This document shows positions 49,871 through 62,600 of a stretch of DNA of 64,000 nt, piece by piece. The stretch lies in assembly GCA_035041965.1 (NCBI GenBank), contig JAPYMA010000858.1:310001-374000 (forward strand), written 5' to 3'. The DNA comes from Anisakis pegreffii (taxonomy: Eukaryota > Nematoda > Chromadorea > Rhabditida > Anisakidae). The position numbers and the translations under genes were made by a program. A model generated the notes under the pieces. It did no database searches. It saw nothing but the letters and a program-made list of their open reading frames with translations, and was not told where the DNA came from. Positions within the stretch are counted from its first letter, which is position 1, and the number at the start of each line of letters is the position of its first letter.

Positions 49871-51150
49871 CGCCAGTACAATGTCATCACTTTTGTCTAG
49901 CAGTGCCGTCGTTCTGATGTAATCCTCACAATGATAACGGCTCTTCTTGTTCGGCATAATATTTTGTTGAGATCCTGTCCTGTTCACGGACAGTCTGCAG
50001 AAAATATCCAGATGCATTCTGGCGTACTTCAAAGCCCCAAACCTGAGAATAAACCGAATATTGAGCCAGAGTACGGCTTAAGAAGATGGGACTAGAATTC
50101 ATTTATGAATTTCGTGATATTCGAATGCACTCTGCATGTTGTCATTTCTGAACGATGCCGGAACATGAAATTGAATGATAGCAAGTTGCGTAACAGATGC
50201 TGATAACTGAATTGTTGATGAAAACTGGGAACGACGACTCATCACAAGCGTTTGTTTGCTGTTTGTTTGTTCAGCAGTCAAACCAATTTTTTACTTTTAT
50301 GATATCATTGAAGTTTTTTATTGTAAAATAAAGAACATGATTGTAAAATAATGTGATAAAAGTGGAAAGAATCATTTTGATAAAGTGAAATACCAATAAT
50401 GTCATCATTTCAATGCAGTGTCATCATGATTTTTGATTTCCTCCGAAGTTATTCGAATATTTCAATGTTCAGATTTATTTTCTGCTAAGTTCCCCTGACA
50501 ACTCCTTTCCAACATTTGATCCATTCAATAAAATGCAATAGTAATTTTTCTGCATTCTCGCAAAAACGCAAAAAATGGCCGTTATTACAAGATTGAAAGT
50601 TATTGGGAATTATTAAAAGACTTCACTAGAGTTACGAACAAAAACTTTAAGAACAATAATATTAGCATTGCTTTTGAATGAACTAACTAACAATTAAATT
50701 GTAAGCTGACAAATCCACTTCGTTTCATATTTCATCGTTAACGCCAAGTCAGTTTGACTATGATGGAGATTGTTTTGATAAAGTTCCTTGTAGAGTGAAA
50801 AGTGGTAGTCCGATAGAATTCCTTCAGATAAATTTCTCAAGAAATCCTGATAATTCTTTGAAGTCAATAAAATTCCTTAAGTAATAAAATCGCCATTCCA
50901 TACTATCTGAAAATCATACTATGTAATTGTAAATTGTATGCACCAAAATTTTCGCTGATCTTCTGATTTTGTTTTAAAATTTTGTCAATGAATGTGATGA
51001 GATAATGTGGTCAATTGCTGAGTGATGCTCATATCTGTCATTTGATATGGCTTAATTAATGATACCGGAAAAACTCGAATTCAAATTGAATCACATTAAA
51101 CTGCTTTCAAATATTTTTTGGGTCACATCTAACGATCAATTGCCTCTCAG

Positions 51151-54100
51151 AGCACCGAAGACGAAATTAACGTATGATTGCTTGGGCTGTTTGCGAGATT
51201 ACGAACAAGTAAAAGGAGGAGGGATGACGTCCACGTTTCAGCACAGGTGAATTATCAAAGTTGTCACGTGAAATTCTGTGTTGAGTTGATGAAAAGTGCG
51301 ACTGCACTGTTCTGTAATACAAATACAGGATCGTTGATATGCTAATGTTTCCATAACCTTTATTCCCTATTTACCCATATCACACCACTATCTGATGGTA
51401 GTTGTTTGTTTATTCACAACCTCTCATAATTCATCCCGTAACATAAATTCCTTTCATCCTTATTTAAGAGGTTCCTTCCCTTTCAAGCTCCCAAAAACTT
51501 ATTTCACTCCTTTCGTAATTATCCTAGTTTGACTCTCTTTTGTTCACAATCCACAAATTTCTCAACAAAGTGTTGCTTTAATTGGTGATAACCGGAGACC
51601 GTAATTGTGATGAATTAAGTTTACGCTTAGACCTAGGCTGAGATTTAACGGGGAGGGGAGTGGGGGGGGAGGGAGGGGACCGTTCATTCCTTCAATAAAT
51701 ACTTCAAACCCAATACAACAGAACCACTTTTTTGTTCATTATGTTCTTCAGCACTGGAATGAGCCTCAACTTAAGCCTGAACCTAAGTGTAGTGCATCTC
51801 GATTACGGCCTCTTATTACCACCAGTTCCTGCTTCACGAAGTATAATAATTGCATCTTAACTAAGCGTTCACTCCGCAAAATTTATCATTTAATAACTAT
51901 CTGAACTAGTTTAAATACCTCCCTCACATTCATGTTTGTGAATCATATCCTTCAAGCGTTGTGAATGTGATGAATTCTATAACACTCCCGAAGTGACCAC
52001 CACAACAGAAACGGTATGTAGTCAAGTCTCATAAGCTGCATACTTCATTTTCTCATGTGGTATCAGAAGATGTGAAAGTATACAGCAGACTAAAGGAATG
52101 TTGCGGCACTGCTTATGCATAAGCATGAAAAAGCAATTTTACTGCATGTTTTATTGTTGAATGCAATTGTTTACCACTGCTGCCTGCCTTTCAACCGATA
52201 ATATATTATTGGCTACGAAAGTTGTTTACGTATTCCAACTCAACTCAACGATCTCTTTCGTATCTCTGCCTGCTTTCGGCTCGCTGTGGCAATTCGTCCC
52301 TAAAGTGCATTCATTCTGAATCGTTCCGTTTTACCGCCCATACGTTCGTCCATTCCAGTATGATCGCCCTTCGTCTCAACACTCTCTTATATTGTCTGTG
52401 GCCGTCTCGTCATTCTCTAAACGAATACGTCATCGCAGCTCGTGATTCCTTCAAAAATCTACTTGTAAACAACTTCGTATCTCAACCGAATCTACTCTCG
52501 TAATGCCACGTTTCCGTCATACCCGATTCCAGTCTCATCCAATCGCACATACACTCGACCTCACATACTTACTTTCACACATAAACAACATTCAACTCAT
52601 CCATATACAACAAATGTGTGTAGTCATATGTAGCGATGCTGTTTGTTTCATTATGATTATTCTACGTGTTTTTAACATATAGCGTTCGCTGTTTCATTTA
52701 TATGAAGCATCGAGAATTACAGAATGGACTACTTCATTAGTTTTTCATTAGAAGAATGATTTTTAAATAAATCTTCGTCGTTTTACTTTGTTACTTTCTT
52801 CATTTAATTTGCCGTGTAATCTGATGCCCTCTAATGTTTCATTGTATGATCACATGTCTTTGATGTTTGCATTCTACTGCATGGTTTAGAACAGTGTTTC
52901 TCGTAGGGAAGTGAATTACCTCTTGATGTTCGGGGATTTCAAGAGATAATTGAGAGTATAAATGGACTTATTGATAAAATACAATTTCTTCATTGCTGAC
53001 GAATGTTTGTTTCATCGTTTTTCGTTATTAATTGGCGAGGTTCATATTCTTTTTGCAACTGATAAATAAAGTTTTGAAAAAACTTGTTCTATTCCAGGGA
53101 ATTAACTACTTTCACGCCAACGAGAAATTTCCTGGTCGGTTTCCGATTTGTCCCTGATGTTATGTTTGGAAGTGATAAATTCTTGTGGGAGTTGAGGGTT
53201 AATGAGGCTTACTTGACCATCGAAGGAGATAACGAAGCTGGTAAGCGAAATATTGGAGTGGATCTTTGAACTTGAACTCTGTCAAATCCATTATTCGTTA
53301 TGTTTTGCATCTGACTGCGTCGTTGATTTTGTTTATGTTTACTCGCTTTGATGATTGTTGTGTTCTTATCGCATTTTGTACATGTGATACGCATATAAAA
53401 AACATTTCACGAGTACCGCATAATTTTGAATGGGCTGACAGAGAGCACCGATGAAGCAGTTTGTGTGTAATTTGCTGGAATGATTTTTTATGATAGACAA
53501 GAAAAAGGAAATGTTAGCATTCCATATTATCAGAAGAATTCAAGAATTGACGTGAAAAGTGATTATAGAGTTGAAAGTAGCCATGTGAAGCATGTAATCG
53601 TCTGTAAACTATGCAAATGAATTAGTTTTGACTGTTCAGTCGCATCAGGTTTATGAGAGAAGAGAGACGTCCGTTGGGAAATGCACATACATGTACACAA
53701 AACATTCGCATTCATCTCGATCTGTTGTATTCGTTGATTCGTTTTTGTTTTGTCTTTCATTATGCCCTTTACGGTCATGATGATGTGGGTGGATGCTCTT
53801 TGAATGAATAGTCGTCATTTCTGCTACTATTGCAGCCATCGGCTGTTTTCCTTTTGTCTATGCTAGTCGTCTGCGCAGTGAATAAGACGAAGCCAGATAG
53901 GAAGATAGTCCGCACCATTGCTTCGGTCAGTATCATCTGCTATTAATTAGATTACCTCTTACCTCATCAGCTTTCTGTATGTGTGGTGTTTGAACTGTAG
54001 ACAATTACAGCCGTTATTATTTCTAGAGATTACTTCGAAGATGCAGAATTCATTTTCAGTAGTAAGCAGTAGTTGATGAGAGTGAACCTCAAGTGGAGTG

Positions 54101-55281
54101 AATTCAGCTCTGTTAATTTTCTTAGGGTCTTTGATAGCTCATGAATCACTTTATAGAATCCCACCAATTATTCCGTATAGAACTGACGTTTCTTGACTTC
54201 CCCTAACTTCGAGAACTTATTCATTACAAGTAATCCTTTAAAATTTCCAGCATTTATTCAATATTTACCTCCCGGGAAGACAGTCACTGATGTTTAATAC
54301 GCTGAACTAATGCGTGAATCGACCAAGCAGAAATGGTAATGAGTCTCTTAAAATCTAGTGCTTTCTTGGCATATTGAAGCGCCGAATCACGATGGCGTAT
54401 TGGGACGAAATTTTTGGAGAGCCATTACTCTATGCAACTTCATCGCTTTAAAAAATATTCAAAATACACAATTTACTCGATTGAGTGAAACAGGAACAGA
54501 AATTAATGGAAAAAAAGGATAATAAAATAGCTACCGTAATGTAAGGACCATTCGGAATGTTTGGATGATGAAATTTTCACTTATGCTGAGCGTATCAACC
54601 TCAGCCGTTCTGGCTAGAATATTGATACTGTTTCGTAAGGAGGGTCCGTTCATGGGGTGTGTTCCATTGAAAGCGAATATAAATTGCGTTTGGGTTATGA
54701 GCGTGTGCGTTACAGAGATGGGTTATCTATCCAATGTTGATGTAAATCAACGCTCGTCAAGAAGACCAGCTTCAAGAACGGGAATATTGCAAATGTCCAG
54801 AATAAGAGAAATTGGATTTTGGTCACTTGTTCTGCTGGGCAATCAGCGGAAGAACGAGCCGTACGTAAGCAAAATGCTTCTAGAACAGTCGGGAAGAACT
54901 GAAATCAAAATGTTGAATAAATGCTGCTCCCTTTTCCGCCAGCTCATCCGTAATTCTCGTAAACAAGAAAGCGATAGTGTTGCTCAGTACAAGATTGTCT
55001 GCTTGCAGTGGACGAGACGATGAGTTATCAAACTCAAGTATAACTAATTATCTGCAGTAGAGGTTCTTTTTTAACACCGCGATCATCAGTACCATAAGCA
55101 CGAACTGCAACGTGATTTATTGCTTATGGCAAGTATGGCGAACGGTGATTCGTTTGCACAACCAGAGATATCTTTTAAAAAACCGACTTTGGCTGTTGCT
55201 CATAGTGGATCTGGATGCACATGGCGCGAGATTTATGACTTGCGGCGAAGATGTGGCAGCGATACAGTTGGGTCGAAGTAG
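51151..55281 (+). CDS. candidate four-exon gene (3' part), product not recognised
   Basis: Four open stretches join with agreeing phases: 51151-51246 (acceptor GCCTCTCAG, donor GTGAAT), 53098-53240 (ATTCCAG, GTAAGC), 53867-53925 (TGCTAG, GTCAGT) and 55090-55281 (ATCATCAG, stop TAG). The pieces read APKTKLTYDCLGCLRDYEQ; then TFTPTRNFLVGFRFVPDV and LWELRVNEAYLTIEGDNEA; then VCAVNKTKPDRKIVRTIAS; then YHKHELQRDLLLMASMANG and ISFKKPTLAVAHSGSGCTW. The composition is balanced and exon-like, and all introns are about 0.6-1.9 kb. The first exon enters in phase 2, so the 5' part is missing. The first exon has a C-x2-C spacing with a later TSTFQHR that vaguely recalls a BED finger. No family is claimed. 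Confidence 0.45.
51645..51681 (+). repeat. G-rich tract, possible G-quadruplex
   Basis: Several runs of four or more guanines separated by single A or T bases, on the plus strand, inside the first intron of the candidate gene above. Confidence 0.8.
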
Positions 55282-58156
55282 GCCTCAAAAGACCAGGCGT
55301 TATTGAATCGGAGGACAGATGAACATTTTATTTGACAAGTTTCGATTAAATGGTTAATTTGTTGTTTTTTATGTCTGCTTCATTTTTCAGTGCTTCCTTC
55401 TCAACGCTTTCGCTCCATTTCTGTCACATTCTCAGATGGGGGCGAAATCATGAAACAGTAAAGTGAATAGTTTCATGAAATGTAAAAAGAAGACTAAGGG
55501 GTGAAGGAATGAAAAGAATGAGATGAATTGAGAAGAGAGGGAACGGTAGCAGGGATAAGCGCTGTGTGGTTGGTATAAGTTGCATCCATCCAAGCGCAGA
55601 AGGGCACTGTCCTCGGTGCTGTTATTTTGCTGTACCAAACACCACCTGGAAGTGCCTGACAAATGTGGTGTGTCGAAGATGGTAACCTTAAAAGGCAGGC
55701 ATATCACGATTTATGAGGTTCGTTTCAACTGCGTTTTCGTTGCTATGATGATGAATATGATTGAAGTGTTTTTTGTTGCGTAAAATATGTGGTGCGACCC
55801 CGTTACAGGATTCGTATTTGTTGTCGTACCAGCACTTACCATAAACAAACACTTTTTTGGTCTCACTTTATTTTTCGAACTCTTCCTGCAGATCATATGA
55901 TGAATAATTTCGGCTCTCAAAAATTATTACCACTGACATTTTTCTTCCAATTACTGTCTGTGAAATGACCTTTTCTAACCTCCAACCACAACTGTTTTCG
56001 TAAACGTCGATGTGACGATGCGTATTTTTTCATCTTCGTACCATTAGGAATTCGCTTCGTCTTCACGTTCACGAAACACTGATAAACAAACTGTCGCTCT
56101 AAACGGGCGTCAATGGTATTTTCTCAGTGAAGTGGGTTCTTGGTGTTTCAAAAATTTTGTATGCAGTCATTCGATTTTGTATTGTATTATGCAGCATTTC
56201 GTTTGGTGTGCTAAATGAACAAATAAGTAAATAAGTCTGTCACTCAAGTCTCTGTGTTCTTTAATGTGATCCATCAATCAGCAACATAATCAGAGCGTTT
56301 TTGTTGATTGTGGATGCAATTTGCAAGCATCTTAATTGTGCTTATCATATCATATCACTCATTCATTGTTACATTGTTGTTATTCTGAACATAAGAACTC
56401 CCATAAACATCGCATTAATATCGCAATGAAACGTATCTACATACCTGCACGTCCATGCATCATCCAAATTAGCAAACATTTATTTTTGTTTTGTTAACTG
56501 TAATTCAGTATTCGTTTTGCTTTTGTTATAAAGATGGCGCCGTTTAGGTTTGTGTCTTTTTATTTTGATATGTGTTTGTGAATATGATTGAATTATTCAT
56601 TTATTTGTATGTGCTTGCATCGATCCATTATCAACGCTGCATATAGCTGATGCATCCATATAATATCAATGACTGCTGTCTGTGTACTTTCATCTGTGCG
56701 ATTCAGTGATTCCACATTGAAGCAGCGACCATTTCACATCAACAACTTTTTGTGATTTCTTTTGCAATAATCGCCTCCACCCGATCAGAATCTGTTCATT
56801 TTTTCAGTCTTCTCAACAGTTTTTCAGTTGTCTGTCTGCTCTTTTTTCCTTTATTTATTCGTCGCGTCTATCTCTCACGTCATTTCTTTCAAATGCGAAT
56901 CATCAATTCATTTGTACATTCATATTCGATCGTCTTCTATCATTTTAACACTTTTTTTAGATAGTTGTTTCTCATAATTGAATCAACCATCGAATAATTC
57001 TTCGTTCTGTGTATATTGTCACGTATCTTATTCGTAATCATTTATTAAAAATTGAGTGAATTTCTGAATTGATAACTTGCTTGATGAAGTTCACTTGAAA
57101 TAGAAATAATGACTTTTCTTTATATTTCACACTTCAATAATCATATCCAGTTTTGTTCCTTTAGACAAATGCATTGCGGACTTTTGAAATTTCGTCCATT
57201 CGCTACACAGATTTGTCGCAAGGCTGCAGTTGTAACCGAATTCAGCTTGAAACAGTATTACGAATTCACACTTCATCAATCCATCGCTAAATTACATGTT
57301 TTGATTTGACGATCTGCTACGATTAGTTGCCAATTTTTGAAATTTCAGTCAGAATCACCTCATCGAATTCAGTATACGATACCATGAACAAGAGTGTTTC
57401 GAGTTTTTTGGTCGCCATTACTTAAGCGTCCATGTTTTATGCTATTAATTTTCCATTTAAACTTTGAAACGATCACGATGCATTTTGATTTGTATAATTC
57501 AATAGAACAACATATGTTATAGTTCATCAATGTTGCTGCAAGTATAGATGTGAGCCGTGTTAATGATAATCACCGCATCATGTCATGCTAACTATCGATG
57601 TCATTCTGAAAAAGTATCATGTTCTATTAATACTGAACATCATGCAAAGCATCGAAATTAATTTCTGATCTTCCATAAGCGCAGTTGTTCTCATTGACAC
57701 ATTAGCATCGTTTCCATGACAATTGCAGTTGAAAGCCGTAAACATTCATTCATGTTACCGTTATGCCTTTCATTGGTAATTCGTGCGGAGGCTCGCCCTC
57801 ACATAAGTCACTCCCTTGCCCGAGGTAACAAACGAATAAATTAGTCGAAAAACATTACGAGGCAGTCAATGAATGCGCTCAAATCTGATTCTTCTTTGAT
57901 TCATTCTTTACAATTCGTTTTATCGAATTCGCATTCCTCTGTCGGACAGCATTTTGAAGCGACGTCTGGCAGAATATTTTTTCGTTTTCAATATTTGATT
58001 TTTTACTGCCCCAACTGATTGTACTGAATGGTAGCTGCTCGTTTGTGTCTTAAAATAACGTGTCAGTTAAGGGGATTGTTCGTAAACCATTAAAAAATGT
58101 GAAAGAATTTGATGGGCTTTGAGTGGTGTTTTTGCTAATTACCGATCTTTTAACAG
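55282..58156. other. interval with scattered exon-like stretches only
   Basis: 55580-55707 is open on both strands. After a CCTTTAG acceptor, 57165-57309 reads MHCGLLKFRPFATQICRKA and onward to a stop and may be an exon. Nothing joins in a consistent model. Confidence 0.35.
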
Positions 58157-58454
58157 TATGATTGACGACGATATTGATATCTTGAAATTGATGTCCCGTC
58201 TGTTCGTCGTTCAGACCAAGACCATCCAGTTTCATCAATATTCAGTGTATTTCGTAAAATATCTTTGTAGTACTACTATCGGCTATGCACTGTCCCTGTT
58301 CCTGAATTTGTAAGTGTTCATTGCAGTTGATAACGATTTGAAGTGTTCTATTCAACATTTCAGCGCATCGAACGATTTCACATTTGAGTATATCGTCACT
58401 CGACTAGATTTTAGCCGATCTCATAAATGTTATATACGTCATACCCGTGCATGA
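58157..58454 (+). CDS. candidate two-exon 3' end with a membrane helix
   Basis: Exon 58157-58309 (acceptor TTTTAACAG, donor GTAAGTG) joins in phase 2 to exon 58364-58454 (acceptor AACATTTCAG, stop TGA). The product starts, if at the first ATG, with MIDDDIDILKLMSRLFVV, has a hydrophobic segment around YLCSTTIGYALSLFLNF, and ends with a basic tail (RSHKCYIRHTRA). The ATG lies one base after the acceptor, so trans-splicing could make this a complete 80-residue protein; otherwise upstream exons are missing. Product unknown. Confidence 0.35.
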
Positions 58455-60608
58455 GCTGTTTACAATGTGTCCTTCCTTCCTCAGTACTTTTCCTGCGCTT
58501 CTCAGAAAATCATTGTATGTAATCATTAGTCGAACTGTCCCCCACAAATCGATTCCGTCATACTGTCATTGAAATCGACGTAACGTCTATTGCATTTGCG
58601 TGAGTGGATACGATGGAATAGAATTCCGAGAACTGTTTCCATGCTAACAGTTGTGCCGTTATAAAGTGGAATGTGGTCTGTAGAATGAAACGAGTTTATT
58701 ACTGAATTGGAAGTAAGTCGTTTGAGATGATGTTTTGTACGATATGTTTTTGAGAATACTGAACCTATTGAAAGTAGTTAATAACAGTTTTATAAAAATA
58801 AACGAAAAAATCGCTTCATTTCGAACTAACTGCTGAATACTCTGTTCATAGCACTTCGTTGCCGGCTGTTGCCTGCCAGTCGCATATACAGCACTCTTCT
58901 CAGTGGCAGTAGTAATATTGATAATAATAGTATTATTAATATGATCTCTTAAATTCAATTTCAAATTGCTGTTTGTTTGTTGTTGCTGCAAGAGCAACAT
59001 GTATCGTAAACGTTCCTTCTCCAAAATTTACTCCAATAAATTATAAATGAAGAAGTAACAGCCGTTCACGGCTCGGTATTCATAACATCAACGAATAAAT
59101 AATGCTGGTGATATGACTAGTTAAGTGCACATACGCACTCAACTATCTCATCAAAGCAAATATCAATGACATCAGAAATGAGAATCGGAAGTGCTGTTGA
59201 TAGTGAGTGTTGAGTGGTTGGGCATGTTGGATGGCGTGCAACGTGCAGCGAAAATCAACTTGTTATGTGCACTCGAGGCTTGCCACACCCAGATTCTGTT
59301 CCGTTCATAAATATACCAACATCTACTCAATGTCGGTGTGTCGATATCATTTGCATTTGTTCCCATATTCGAATTGCGTTCTGCTTCTTCGATTTGTCAT
59401 CTTCATAGTGATTTCATTCATGTGTCTGGAACTGTTCAATATCAATTCACTTGAGCGCGTGACTTTTGTGTGGCGATCGTTGCTGTTTATTGGTGATTAT
59501 GGTTCTTTGGTGCTGAAAAGATGAAAATTTCACTTTATTAGAATTCATTGGTCATGCAATCGAAGTTGTCATTTAATTCAATAGTGTGCTAGAGATGATC
59601 GATGGATTGATTGTCTTCATTCTTCTTCTCATTTGTTAGCAAAAGTTTTTATTCGTCATTTCATACTGTACTATCAACTCATTTTTTTATTAGTGCAGCA
59701 ATGCTCACGTTAACCATTGCATTCATGTATTGATGATGTCTATTACTCGATTTCATATCATCGTTATGTCATTTGATTATGAAAATCGAATATTTCCTTT
59801 AATAACTAGACCAATTTACGTTTTTCATTGATGGAAGTCCTCAAAATATGACTCATTTTCAATTACATCACTATTTTGAATTATAATATGAGTTTATTTC
59901 CTATTCCAGCCTCTATATCCGACTTCATAGTTTTGATGCTTTTTAACTCCGAATTCTGTAAACGGTTGGAATTATCAATAGCTTACGAATGGCTTAAAAA
60001 CTGTTCAGTTGTTTGCATTTTGTTCTGCGATTCTCAGCTGGTTGGCTTCTCAACCAATCACAGTACCTGAATTCATCCGTATTGCTTAGATGTGAGATTT
60101 TATACTGAAATTCGACACACATATGCTTTATGTTGACTTTTCGACAGCTTATCATAGGAGAAGAGGTAATGAAAAATGCACGTTCAGGCAGTATAAAACA
60201 CCTCGTTTTCGTTGAACGATTTCGAGTTATCAAATTATTCTCATTCATAGTTTCATTGATTTTGGGAACTCGTTTTGACATTATGAATTGTTTTTGGTTG
60301 AGTTCGATGTAAGCAAACTCATCATCATTGGATGTGTACATTTGTGTGTGTCTGACGGTGAGTGTATTCATTCTGTATTACGTGATTTCAACAATTTGTT
60401 TAGGTAAATGTGCTAACGTTTTACTGAATTGCGTTTATGTATTTACGTGCATTCGTATTTTTGTTTACAAAAATGCCTTCAAAGTGATGATCATTTGACT
60501 TTCGGTTTTGTGTAATATACAAACAGACATAAACATATTTTTATGTTTGTTCTTATTTGGTATATTCACTTGTTTATCCGTCATCTTTTATGTGATCATA
60601 TACACATG
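58455..60608. other. interval with weak exon candidates
   Basis: 59903-60008 (after TATTCCAG; contains LNSEFCKRLELSIAYEWLK-like sequence) is the best candidate on plus. A glutamine- and asparagine-rich minus-strand frame (59024-58659) is probably chance. No gene model. Confidence 0.35.
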
Positions 60609-60640
60609 CAGTGGCCTAGCTAGGATTTTTTGCACAAGTG
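60609..60640. mobile_element. possible transposon terminus
   Basis: CAGTGGCCTAGCTAGGATTT followed by a run of T and a G-rich stretch (GTGGGGGCAAG) resembles a widespread DNA-transposon end of the CAGTGGCGTAGC type. No matching inverted end was found within the window, so this is probably a fragment. Confidence 0.35.
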
Positions 60641-61639
60641 GGGGCAAGATACTCTGGTTCAAAAAAAAAACTGCTGAATTTTAGGGTGTATCTTTCTAGG
60701 TTCATATTTTGTTCCTTCTCCCTCCCCTTCTTCGTCTTTCTTCTCCTATTTACCTTCCTTACAGTAGAGGGGGGAGAAAGGGGAAAAAAAGAAGGAAGGA
60801 GAAAGAAAGGTGAGGGCGAGAGATTGCGCTCTCAGTGTATATCCACTTCCCTTTCGAGTATGACAGGGTTAATATAAATGTGCTATTTATTAAAAACCCA
60901 CATCGTTTCGTCTGTCGCAAAATCGGCCGTGTTTTAAAGGTCATGATTGTTTGTGACTTGAACGTAATTCATAGCCGTGAATTTATTTTCAACGTTGCTT
61001 TTTTCAATGCTTCTTGACGCTTACAACGGTTTTTAATGAACGTTCCCCTTCAAGCGCATATATAATAAATATAATTATGAATCATCGTTGATGTTTTACT
61101 CCATAATCGCATTGTATAGCGATACAGAATCACATTCGCAAATGTAATCGCCGTAATGCGGTGTTGTCCGACGCGATTGCTGCAAGAAACTGTCGGTTGG
61201 TGTTTCTCATCGGTATTGAAGTTCTTCGATGCATATTGAAACGATTTCTCGATTTATTTTTTCCAGGTCATTAAAAATTCGCAAATGACTCGTTCTTGTC
61301 GATGTTATTATACGATCTAAGCGACTCGTGCAACTTTTTTTTGTTATTGCGTGCAGTATCCGTAATTGGATTAGGGATAGTAACAATACTATTGCAAGGA
61401 AGTATTAGAATGCAGCTGAATTTTCTGCCTGCCTGTTGTAATTGTTTGCTTTCTGGTGAAAACGATTTTAAACATTCTTTAGAACGAGAAAAATAAAATT
61501 GCACGTTTTAAAGTAAGTAAATTGCACTTTTGTTTATAAGTTATGTTATGAGAGTTTAGCATTTCAATGAAATGTTGTGTTCGTTATTATGTTATTTAGT
61601 ATTTCAAATTATATTTACCACAGTCCAGCCAGCGTTGGG

Positions 61640-62600
61640 GACCGAAAGACTTTTTCGGTGGTCATCAACAAGGCTTATTTTGGGCGTTGGTTGTTGGCTA
61701 CCGGATTAAGGTCTCTGTAAGGTCATCGAACGATCAGTCACTTTCGCTATCGGTCGATGGCCATCAAATATCGACTTTTTTCGAACACGTCTGATTGGCA
61801 TTGAAAGTCGTTTTTTTTTTCGTCAGCTCTAATGTAAGAATTGAGATGGGCTGTTTGTTTGCACCATCACTTTTAAGTTTGTTGTCGTTTGGAGCTAGTC
61901 GTTGAATGTGCACTTGGCTAACACCCTCAGTAATACAACACTTTATTTCGTAGCATTATGAGAAATCGTCATTTTATGAATAGGCGAGACAAAAACAAGC
62001 ACAAAACGGTGTAATCAATAGCAAAAAGAAAGTGGAAACAAAGTAAAATCTAGAAGAAGAGTGATGTGGTTATTCTTTATGAATATCGAAAGAAAACAGG
62101 GCGAGATCAGCAAAAAACAACTGTAGTTGATTTTTTGAAAACCCGTCTGGATGTGTTCGTTTTGTTAGGAATCGGTTTTGTTTTTCATCAGTGCGGAATG
62201 CTCCTAAGTTACCCCACGCAAATTTGCTCGAATAGTATATATTGTGTGAATATCACATTCAGACAAATTCACCATTGGTGTCTGCGTCCGTACACCTGAG
62301 AGGTGCATAGAACCACATGTAGTGGGTGTTGTCTGCAACATATCTTGTATCGCATCTGCTTAAGCATAGAGGTGAGCCGGAGAACTTTACAGTGACGGAA
62401 TATGCTTGCTGATCTGTGACTAGCGATGGACGAGAGATTTGACGGCTACCATGGACCGAACATCGCCTCGATTTTGATCGGTGGCCGCCGAAGGGGGCAT
62501 TTCCAGTCCTCGGTCGATGGCCATTGAAAATAAGTTGTGTTAGACGCAGACCGATCAGCCTCTTTGGATTCCGATTGATGGTCACCGACCTAACTTTAAC
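61640..62600. repeat. dispersed degenerate motif around CGGTCGATGGCCAT
   Basis: TCGGTCGATGGCCAT occurs at about 61750 and 62510. Related forms are TTCGGTGGTCATCAA (61655), TGATCGGTGGCCGCCGAAG (62476) and, inverted, GATTGATGGTCACCGACC (62570). They lie in GC-richer patches separated by AT-rich sequence and look like remains of one repeat family. Confidence 0.5.

Noticed and set aside
49617..49922. Hydrophobic frame rich in Ile and Val as a membrane protein
   Set aside because: It is a translation of an ATT-type low-complexity tract.
54565..55023. 152-codon plus frame as a gene
   Set aside because: It is long but has no family pattern, sits in the predicted last intron of the four-exon chain, and has irregular composition; chance cannot be excluded.
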